Assembly: GCA_016193385.1 (NCBI GenBank)
Contig: JACPSF010000284.1
Span: 6,615-20,932, forward strand
Length of the DNA: 14,318 bases
Source: Deltaproteobacteria bacterium
GTDB lineage: Bacteria; Desulfobacterota_B; Binatia; UBA9968
Reading direction: 5' to 3'
Below are positions 1 to 5,686 of the stretch, piece after piece (position 1 is the first letter of the stretch; each line of letters opens with the position of its first letter). The position numbers and the translations under genes are program-made. The notes under the pieces were generated by a model. That model was not told the origin of the DNA and did not search any database. It worked only from the letters and a program-made list of their open reading frames with translations.

Positions 1-2
1 GG

Positions 3-1985
3 CGGGTGTATGACATGCCCATACTGGGCGATGGCGTGGTTCGGTTCATCGGTGAAAAGGTCGCGGCAGTCGCGGCCGAGACCGAGGAGATTGCCGAGCA
101 GGCGCTCGATCTGATCGAGGTCGAATATGAAGAGCTGGAGCCGGTGCTGGACCCTGTAGAGGCCATGAGTCCCGCAGCTCCGCTGATTCACCCGGACGTC
201 GCCAGTTACAATGGCCTCCCGGCCAAGCTCGACGCGCCCAGCAATGTTTTTATCTACATTTCCTGGAAGAAAGGAAACGTCGAGCTTGGATTCCAGGAGT
301 CGGACCTGATCGTCGAGAATACGTTTACAACGGGCAAAGTTCACCAAGCGTACATCGAGCCGCACTCGTGCGTCGTCAAAACCAATGAGTCCGGAGGCGC
401 GGAGCTGTGGTCGTGCAGCAAGGTCCCCTATGGGGTAAGGGACCAACTGGCCACCGCGGTCAGAATCGACCCTGAAAAACTTGTCTTTCACCCCGTTTAC
501 ATCGGCGGCGATTTTGGCGGCAAGGGCGACTTCATGGATCTTCCCGTTTGCTACTTTCTCTCCTTGAAGAGCGGCCGGCCGGTGAAGATGATCATGGACT
601 ATGACGAAGAGTTCATCGCGGGCAATCCAAGGCACTCGTCCATCATCAAGATCCGGACGGGAGTGAAAAAGGACGGGACCCTCAAAGCGCACCATATGGA
701 ATTCATCTTCGACAGCGGGGCCTACGGCGCGTTCAAGCCGAATGGACTCCTGCAAGGCCCGAGGGAATGTCCGGGTCCTTACAAGATTCCTCACGCTCTC
801 GTAGAAGAGAGGATGGTTTACACGAATAAGATCCCTTGTGGCCACATGCGGGCCCCAGGTGACCCGCAGGGAGTCTTTGCCAATGAGAGCCAGATGGATC
901 TGGTGGCACGAAGACTAGGCATGGATCCTGCGGAGTTCAGAAGAAAAAATCTGATGCGCGACGGCGACGAGCTGCCCACAGGCGGAGCGATCACGCATAT
1001 CAAAGGCGAGGAAACGTTGGCGTTGGCGCTTAAGGAGTCCGGTTACCATAAGCCAAAGCCGAAAAACACGGGCCGTGGAATTGCCGTGACTCAATGGCTC
1101 CCCAACGGCGGCGAAGGGGCGGTAACCATTACCATCGACGAAAAAGGAGACATCGCCCTCGCCTCGGCGATGCTGGATCAGGGGGCCGGTACTTATACCG
1201 TCTTGTGCGAGATCGTTGGAGAGGAGCTCCAGGTCCCGCTCGATAAGATCCGGGCGGAATCTTTGGACACCAAGACCGGGAGAAAAGATACCGGCGTGGG
1301 CGGAAGCAGGGCCACGAGAGTCTACGGCAGCGCGGCGTATGATGCAGTCATGAAAGCCAAGGAAGAAATCAGGAAGGCCGCCGCCGAGCGCCTCGGCGGT
1401 AGCCCTGATGAGATCCTCATCGCCAACGGCGCAGTCCTGCACCGCGGGGCCGAGCGGCGGATGACCTACGGGGAGCTGGTCAAGGCAAAAGGATCACCGA
1501 TCCGCGTCGAGGGCTACTACAATGATAGATCGAAAGTTCACGAGGCTTCGATGTGTGCTCAGGTCGCGGAGGTCGAGGTGGATCCGGAAACCGGTCAGAT
1601 CAAATTAACGAAGCTAACCAATGCCCACCATACGGGGACGATACTCAACCCGCTCATGCACCAAGGCCAGATCGACGGAGGGGCGGTGATGGGAATTGGC
1701 TACGCCTTGATGGAACATCTCATGGTCGATGGCGCCAAAGTGGTTACGGCCAACTTCGGCGACTACAAGATTCCCACGATCCAAGACATCCCTGAGCTCA
1801 AGACCGTCGTCAGGGAAGCCCCCACGGGTCCCGGCCCCTATCACAGCATGGCCATCGGGGAAACGGCGATCATTCCCGTGGCTGCGGCTATCGCAAACGC
1901 CGTGGAAGACGCCGTCGGCGTAAGGGTCAAGTCACTTCCGCTCACGGCAGAGGATGTCTTCGAGGCTTTGCATCGGAAAAGCTGA
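3..1985 (+). CDS. Xanthine dehydrogenase family molybdopterin-binding large subunit (5' partial)
   Basis: Large catalytic subunit of a molybdenum hydroxylase (xanthine oxidase / aldehyde oxidase / CoxL superfamily). Such enzymes hydroxylate a carbon of an aldehyde or N-heterocycle using a Mo-pterin cofactor, usually with separate FeS and FAD subunits. The frame is open to the left edge (an Arg codon precedes the first possible GTG at 6), and the visible protein begins inside the N-terminal domain, so I judge that roughly 70-100 residues are missing. Counting from the GTG at 6: GGDFGGKG at 167-174 is the Mo-cofactor glycine loop, RAPGDPQ at 282-288, DQGAGTYT at 391-398, GVGGSRATRVYGSAAYDA at 430-447, and GETA at 618-621 carries the expected catalytic Glu. 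The C-terminus is complete. It lacks the CoxL active-site Cys motif, so it is probably not a CO dehydrogenase. The substrate cannot be told from sequence. msrA follows after 4 bases, probably co-transcribed. Confidence 0.93.
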   Translation, partial: RVYDMPILGDGVVRFIGEKVAAVAAETEEIAEQALDLIEVEYEELEPVLDPVEAMSPAAPLIHPDVASYNGLPAKLDAPSNVFIYISWKKGNVELGFQESDLIVENTFTTGKVHQAYIEPHSCVVKTNESGGAELWSCSKVPYGVRDQLATAVRIDPEKLVFHPVYIGGDFGGKGDFMDLPVCYFLSLKSGRPVKMIMDYDEEFIAGNPRHSSIIKIRTGVKKDGTLKAHHMEFIFDSGAYGAFKPNGLLQGPRECPGPYKIPHALVEERMVYTNKIPCGHMRAPGDPQGVFANESQMDLVARRLGMDPAEFRRKNLMRDGDELPTGGAITHIKGEETLALALKESGYHKPKPKNTGRGIAVTQWLPNGGEGAVTITIDEKGDIALASAMLDQGAGTYTVLCEIVGEELQVPLDKIRAESLDTKTGRKDTGVGGSRATRVYGSAAYDAVMKAKEEIRKAAAERLGGSPDEILIANGAVLHRGAERRMTYGELVKAKGSPIRVEGYYNDRSKVHEASMCAQVAEVEVDPETGQIKLTKLTNAHHTGTILNPLMHQGQIDGGAVMGIGYALMEHLMVDGAKVVTANFGDYKIPTIQDIPELKTVVREAPTGPGPYHSMAIGETAIIPVAAAIANAVEDAVGVRVKSLPLTAEDVFEALHRKS

Positions 1986-1989
1986 TGGT

Positions 1990-2541
1990 ATGAAGCCAAC
2001 AGACGAAACCGCGGTCTTTGGCGGCGGCTGCTTCTGGTGCACTGAAGCGGTCTTTAATGAGCTTCGCGGGGTGATATCCGTCATGCCCGGGTACGCCGGC
2101 GGGAGCGTGAAGAACCCAACCTATGAACAGGTGTGCGGCGGGCGAACCGAACACGCCGAAGTCATCAGGATCGAATTCGACCCGAGCCAGATCAGCTATA
2201 AGGATCTCCTCACGGTCTTCTTTGCTACCCACGATCCGACGACGCTCAACCGTCAAGGAAGCGATGCAGGCACCCAGTATCGCTCGATCATTCTGTACGC
2301 GGGCGAGGAGCAGAAGCGGGAGGCGGAGGTATTCATCAAAGAGCTGAACGACTCTTCAGCGTTCGGCAGGCCCGTTGTAACCGAGATAAAACCGCTGGGC
2401 AAGTTCTACGAGGCCGAAGAGTACCATCGTAACTACTACGCGAACAATTCCTTTCAGCCCTACTGCCAGGTTGTCATCAGCCCCAAGCTCCACAAACTCC
2501 ACAAGCAGTTCTCCGACCTCCTCAAGTCTCACAGCAAATAG
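1990..2541 (+). CDS. msrA: Peptide-methionine (S)-S-oxide reductase MsrA
   Basis: Reduces the S-epimer of methionine sulfoxide, free or in proteins, back to methionine, using thioredoxin; cytoplasmic repair enzyme. The 183-residue product has the family signature GGGCFWCTEAVF at 11-22, with catalytic Cys14, then GYAGG at 34-38, HDPTTLNRQGSDAGTQYRS at 81-99, and a C-terminal PYCQVVISPKL segment at 157-167. Cys17 and Cys159 are the only obvious partners for regenerating the catalytic Cys. The ATG at 1990 is chosen because it puts the start about ten residues before the signature and just 4 bases after the upstream stop. The in-frame ATG at 1954 lies inside the upstream gene and adds a peptide foreign to the family. 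There is no fused MsrB domain and no msrB in the window. The tight spacing suggests it shares a transcript with the Mo-hydroxylase gene. Confidence 0.95.
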   Translation: MKPTDETAVFGGGCFWCTEAVFNELRGVISVMPGYAGGSVKNPTYEQVCGGRTEHAEVIRIEFDPSQISYKDLLTVFFATHDPTTLNRQGSDAGTQYRSIILYAGEEQKREAEVFIKELNDSSAFGRPVVTEIKPLGKFYEAEEYHRNYYANNSFQPYCQVVISPKLHKLHKQFSDLLKSHSK

Positions 2542-2562
2542 CCATCAGACAACCAAGGGTCG

Positions 2563-2598
2563 AATCCTGAAGAGCGCAGGCACCTCGCTTACAGGATT
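2563..2598. terminator. Hairpin after msrA, possible terminator
   Basis: AATCCTG (2563-2569) pairs with CAGGATT (2592-2598), and inside it AGCG (2573-2576) pairs with CGCT (2586-2589). It begins about 20 bases after the msrA stop. There is no T-tract, so a Rho-independent function is doubtful; it may be a transcript-end stabiliser or part of the repeat cluster that overlaps its right arm. Confidence 0.35.
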
Positions 2599-2649
2599 GC
2601 GAATTCCAGATTTCAAATTGCAAATGTGAGATTCGAAATGTGAAATTCC
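2594..2649. repeat. Eight-unit degenerate 7-bp tandem repeat
   Basis: The stretch divides without gaps into eight 7-mers: GGATTGC, GAATTCC, AGATTTC, AAATTGC, AAATGTG, AGATTCG, AAATGTG and AAATTCC, with consensus close to RRATTSC. The last four units also form a 14-bp tandem pair that matches at 12 of 14 positions. A perfect two-unit 7-bp repeat (TCGTATT twice, 7771-7784) occurs after the kinase gene, so 7-bp periodicity may be a habit of this genome. Function unknown. Confidence 0.6.
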
Positions 2650-2653
2650 GATG

Positions 2654-2708
2654 TTTGTCACTTTTTGTCCCTTGAAGTTAGCTTTTGTCATTTTTGGTCG
2701 CTAGAGGT
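2654..2708 (+). promoter_or_regulatory. Helically phased TTTGTC array, candidate activator binding sites
   Basis: Two 25-bp direct repeats (2654-2678 and 2684-2708) match at 20 of 25 positions and start exactly 30 bp apart. Each contains two TTTGTC-type elements 10 bp apart: TTTGTC at 2654, 2664 and 2684, and TTGGTC at 2694. All four elements would therefore lie on one face of the helix. They sit about 100-150 bp upstream of the start site expected from the sigma-54-like element at 2778-2793, a usual distance for enhancer-binding proteins. Which protein would bind is unknown. Confidence 0.45.
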
Positions 2709-2777
2709 GCGTAATCGACCACCCCTTGAACAGTCGATTCTCCTTTAAAAGCAAGAGGTTATAAAATTTCAGAAGCC

Positions 2778-2793
2778 TGGCATGGGCCTTGCA
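2778..2793 (+). promoter_or_regulatory. Sigma-54-like -24/-12 promoter element
   Basis: TGGCATGGGCCTTGCA matches the sigma-54 consensus TGGCAC-N5-TTGCA at all but one conserved position, with the required 10 bases between the GG and GC doublets. The start site would be near 2804, giving a leader of about 165 bases before the receptor gene. The caveat is that the same bases read as Gly-Met-Gly-Leu-Ala, a kinase G2-box pattern, and may be part of a decayed gene, so the match could be accidental. Confidence 0.4.
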
Positions 2794-2912
2794 TTTCTCT
2801 CTTACGCCCGTGGAGGTATAGCGATAAGCAACGGGCAACAGGAGCTCACACTTTGATCTCTTTCAAACCTTTGGGGAAAGGGGCGACCTTCTACTTCACT
2901 ATGCCGGCAGCG
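2779..2912 (+). pseudogene. Possible remnant of a histidine-kinase ATPase domain
   Basis: One frame from 2779 reads GMGLA followed by ARGGIAISNG, like the G2 box and following Gly-Gly strand of a HATPase_c domain. It reaches a stop near 2855. A second frame from 2871 reads LGKGATFYFTMPA, very like the G3 box and last strand of a sensor kinase. The motifs are in the correct order but in different frames and with abnormal spacing, as expected for a decayed 3' end. No upstream HisKA remnant was found. Chance resemblance is a real possibility. Confidence 0.3.
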
Positions 2913-2956
2913 TCTGAATCGCCTGGTACCAGCCCGAATAGCGCAGTTTTAAGGGT

Positions 2957-2963
2957 AAGGAGG
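2957..2963 (+). promoter_or_regulatory. Shine-Dalgarno sequence of the receptor gene
   Basis: AAGGAGG lies 5 bases before the GTG at 2969 and 11 before the GTG at 2975. It supports a GTG start for the receptor. The ATG at 2965 is out of frame and too close. Confidence 0.7.
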
Positions 2964-2968
2964 CATGA

Positions 2969-4963
2969 GTGGTCGTGAAGATCCTATTATCATTATTGCT
3001 CGCTTCGATCTTAGCGGTCCCTCTCTCCGGGGACATAGCCTGGTCACAAAGCCTTCCGGCAGATCTCACCAAGCTATCGATTGAGGATTTGATGAAGCTC
3101 ACGATCGAGAGCGTTTCCAAGTTTGAGCAAAAGGTGGTCGAAGCTCCGGCTTCGATTACGATCATTACGAGCGACGACATCAAAAAGTTCGGCTATCGCA
3201 ATCTGCCGGACATTTTGCGAAGCGTACGCGGGCTGTTCGTTAACTATGACCGCAACTACAATTACGTAGGTTTCAGAGGCTTCTCGCGGCCGGGCGACTA
3301 TGATACCCGGATCCTGATTTTAATTGATGGCCACCGATTGAATGAGCCCATCTACGATTCGCCGGGAACTGGCGGCGACTTCATCCTAGATGTCGATTTG
3401 ATCGATCGCGTTGAAGTCATTCGCGGGCCGAGTTCTTCCCTTTATGGCAGCAGCGCCTTCATGGGCATCATCAACGTCAAGACCAAACGCGGCAAGGACA
3501 TCGAAGGGGTCGAAGTGTCCGGCGCCGGCGGGCGCTTTAGCACTTACAACGGGCGGCTTAGCTACGGCAACAAGTTTGAAAACGGCCTTGAGCTGCTGGT
3601 CTCTGGCAGCGGGTTCGGCAGTGATGGCGACCGCCGGCTGTTTTACCAAGAATTTAACGATCCGACGACCAACAACGGTATTGCCAAGAATAAGGACGGG
3701 GAACAAGGTCAAAGTTTCTTCGGCAGTTTGTCCTACAAGGGCTTTAGCCTGGCAGCAGGATACGTCAACCGCGAGAAGGATGTTCCGACGGGGTCGTTTG
3801 AGACGGTGTTTAACGCTCACAGCAGCACGACCGATAGGAAGGGATTCGCCGATTTGAAGTACGAGCATGAGTTTGCCGGAAATCTGGGTCTTAAGGCGCG
3901 AACTTATTACGACAACTATTATTATAAGGGACTGGCCGATTACGACTATGGGTTGGCGAACCTGGTCCGTAACAAGGATTTCGGCTGGGCGAACACGGTC
4001 GGCACGGAGCTGCAAATCACCAAGACTCTATTCGATAAGCATAAGGTAATTTTCGGCGGGGAGTTCCAATATGTTCTGCGGCAGGACCAGAAGAATTACG
4101 ACATAGAGGTTTATCTCGATGAGCGGAACAGCAGCCGCAACTGGGCGATCTACTTACAGGATGAGTATGAAATCCTCAAAGGGCTACGCCTCACCGCCGG
4201 CGTGCGCTTCGATCACTTCAGTCTGTCGGACAATAGCGCGGTAAGCCCGCGCGTTGGGTTGGTCTATCTGCCGTTCGACAAGACGGTGATCAAGCTGCTC
4301 TACGGTCACGCCTTCCGCGCGCCCAATGCGTTTGAACTGTTTTATCAGGTCCCATCCAATTTTTTGCCGAGTAATGGCTTGGGGCCTGAGCGAACCCGAA
4401 CCGTCGAACTTCTCGTGCAGCAGTACCTTGGTTTTAATCTCTGGGGCGCCGCTAATCTCTATTATCAGAAGAGCAAAGATATCATTACCCAAATCGTTGA
4501 ACCTGTGAGTGGGCTGCCGATGTTCCAAAACGCGGGTGAGGTCGCCCAAAAGGGCGTTGAATTCGAATTGGAAGGTAAGTGGCAAAACGGTGTCCGCGGC
4601 CGGATGAGTTACGCGGTGCAGCGGACCGAAGATGTCGACACCAAGTTAAGACTTACCAACTCGCCGGTTCACCTGGCGAAGTTTAACGGCGTGGTGCCGT
4701 TGATGGCTGACAAGTTATTTCTCGGCTTGGAGGAGCAATACACCAGCGGCCGGAAGACTCTAGCAGGAAATCAAATCGGTGGCTTTTGGGTGACCAACGT
4801 CACGCTGTTTAATCAAAGGCTTTTCAAAGGATTGGATTTGTCGGCGAGCATTTACAATTTATTTGGCAAAAAGTATAGCGACCCCGGATCGGGAGAGCAC
4901 GAGCAAGACGCTATAAGACAAGATGGTCGCAGTTTTCGGTTCAAACTGACGTTCAGGTATTGA
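2969..4963 (+). CDS. TonB-dependent outer-membrane receptor
   Basis: A 22-strand beta-barrel gated by an N-terminal plug, driven by TonB-ExbBD to import scarce ligands or relay their presence. The 664-residue product starts with a short Lys-containing n-region and a hydrophobic stretch (about 5-25), giving a Sec signal peptide with cleavage probably near AWS-QS. The plug spans about 55-173 and includes FRGF (102-105) and the classic IRGPSSSLYGS (151-161). The barrel fills the rest and ends in the aromatic-terminated strand RFKLTFRY expected for BAM-dependent insertion. I see no canonical TonB box; the segment LSIEDLMKLTIESVSKFEQ sits where one would be expected. The ligand is not identifiable. 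It is followed by yfiR-like and kinase genes in the same direction, which suggests a sensing role as well as transport. By eye its GC content is lower than that of the flanking genes. Confidence 0.93.
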   Translation: MVVKILLSLLLASILAVPLSGDIAWSQSLPADLTKLSIEDLMKLTIESVSKFEQKVVEAPASITIITSDDIKKFGYRNLPDILRSVRGLFVNYDRNYNYVGFRGFSRPGDYDTRILILIDGHRLNEPIYDSPGTGGDFILDVDLIDRVEVIRGPSSSLYGSSAFMGIINVKTKRGKDIEGVEVSGAGGRFSTYNGRLSYGNKFENGLELLVSGSGFGSDGDRRLFYQEFNDPTTNNGIAKNKDGEQGQSFFGSLSYKGFSLAAGYVNREKDVPTGSFETVFNAHSSTTDRKGFADLKYEHEFAGNLGLKARTYYDNYYYKGLADYDYGLANLVRNKDFGWANTVGTELQITKTLFDKHKVIFGGEFQYVLRQDQKNYDIEVYLDERNSSRNWAIYLQDEYEILKGLRLTAGVRFDHFSLSDNSAVSPRVGLVYLPFDKTVIKLLYGHAFRAPNAFELFYQVPSNFLPSNGLGPERTRTVELLVQQYLGFNLWGAANLYYQKSKDIITQIVEPVSGLPMFQNAGEVAQKGVEFELEGKWQNGVRGRMSYAVQRTEDVDTKLRLTNSPVHLAKFNGVVPLMADKLFLGLEEQYTSGRKTLAGNQIGGFWVTNVTLFNQRLFKGLDLSASIYNLFGKKYSDPGSGEHEQDAIRQDGRSFRFKLTFRY

Positions 4964-4976
4964 TGAGAACGGCCAT

Positions 4977-5026
4977 AGCGCGGCGAGAGTGCGATTTCTG
5001 TGACGTTTATTTACGGCCGCGCTTTT
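4977..5026 (+). terminator. GC-rich hairpin with short T-run between receptor and yfiR-like gene
   Basis: AGCGCGGC (4977-4984) is perfectly complementary to GCCGCGCT (5016-5023), followed by TTT. The 31-base loop is long and the T-run short. It begins 13 bases after the receptor stop, so it may be a partial terminator or RNA-processing site that lowers expression of the two downstream sensor genes relative to the receptor. Confidence 0.4.
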
Positions 5027-5073
5027 AGACGAGAAACTCCGCGCGTGAACTTGTGTCGGCATTAGTGTCGGAG

Positions 5074-5685
5074 ATGGTTAACCTCAACCCGGATAGTGAG
5101 TCAAGAAAACGACCCGGCCGGTTTTTTGGATTCTGCGCTCAGGTGCGGGCGATTCTGTGCCTCCTGGCATGGCTCTCGGCTGGCTCATTGCATGTGATCT
5201 ACCCGGCCTCCTTCTCGGAATACCAGATCAAAGCGGCGTTCTTGTATAACTTCGCAAAATTCGTGGATTGGCCGTCGACAGCATTTCGTGCCGGTCAGAA
5301 CTCTCTGGTCATTTGTGTGGTGGGAGAGGACCCCTTTGGCGCCGCGCTCGACGAGCCGATCATAGGACAATCAATCGGGGGAAGGAACCTGGTCGTCAGA
5401 CGGCTCAAACAGATTCACCGCGACGAGACCTGTCACCTCGCCTTTATAAGCCGGTCCGAGAAAGACAAGCTCGGGCAGCTTTTGAGCGTCATCAAGGGCT
5501 CACCATTCCTAACAGTCGGGGACGACGGTAATTTCATCGACCAGGGCGGCATGATCAACCTCGTCGTCGAGGACAGAAAAGTCCGTTTTGAGGTTAATCT
5601 TGAGGCGGTAGATCGGGCGGGACTTAAGATCAGCCCCGAGCTGCTGCGGCTGGCAAAGAGTGTCCGCGAAAGGAGAAAACTCTAG
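5074..5685 (+). CDS. YfiR family (DUF4154) periplasmic protein
   Basis: The Pseudomonas YfiR protein is a periplasmic repressor of the membrane diguanylate cyclase YfiN, whose sensor is a CHASE8 domain. This 203-residue homologue has a basic n-region (RKRPGRF) and hydrophobic segment (about 24-45) forming an export signal. A near-complete DUF4154 domain follows: SEYQIKAAFLYNFAKFVDWP (48-67), VICVVGEDPFG (79-89), CHLAFISRSEK (120-130), FLTVGDDGNFIDQGGMINLV (145-164) and LKISPELLRLAKSV (184-197). Mature cysteines are only C81 and C120, 39 residues apart. The start is uncertain: ATG 5074 is used, while in-frame GTGs at 5053 and 5065 would add up to 7 residues; none has a convincing ribosome site. 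It is one base from the TTG start proposed for the CHASE8 kinase, the strongest hint that it regulates that kinase. Confidence 0.92.
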   Translation: MVNLNPDSESRKRPGRFFGFCAQVRAILCLLAWLSAGSLHVIYPASFSEYQIKAAFLYNFAKFVDWPSTAFRAGQNSLVICVVGEDPFGAALDEPIIGQSIGGRNLVVRRLKQIHRDETCHLAFISRSEKDKLGQLLSVIKGSPFLTVGDDGNFIDQGGMINLVVEDRKVRFEVNLEAVDRAGLKISPELLRLAKSVRERRKL

Positions 5686-5686
5686 C

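Larger units (their letters stand above)
2542..2968. other. Structured 427-bp intergenic region
   Basis: No intact gene is visible between msrA and the receptor gene. From left to right it holds a long hairpin (2563-2598), eight 7-bp degenerate repeat units (2594-2649), two 25-bp imperfect direct repeats made of TTTGTC elements (2654-2708), a sigma-54-like -24/-12 site (2778-2793), stretches that read like motifs of a histidine-kinase ATPase domain in broken frames (2779-2912), and a strong Shine-Dalgarno sequence (2957-2963). I see no tRNA or recognisable riboswitch; in particular the cobalamin riboswitch core, common before TonB receptors, is absent. Confidence 0.7.

Noticed and set aside
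915..1442. Minus-strand open frame of 175 codons
   Set aside because: Shadow of the Mo-hydroxylase gene, which shows all family motifs on the plus strand.
2794..2968. Riboswitch in the receptor leader
   Set aside because: A cobalamin, TPP or cyclic-di-GMP riboswitch was considered, but none of their conserved cores could be found.
3386..4015. Minus-strand open frame of 209 codons inside the receptor gene
   Set aside because: Antisense to the plug and first barrel strands of a clear TonB receptor; no ribosome site or domain.
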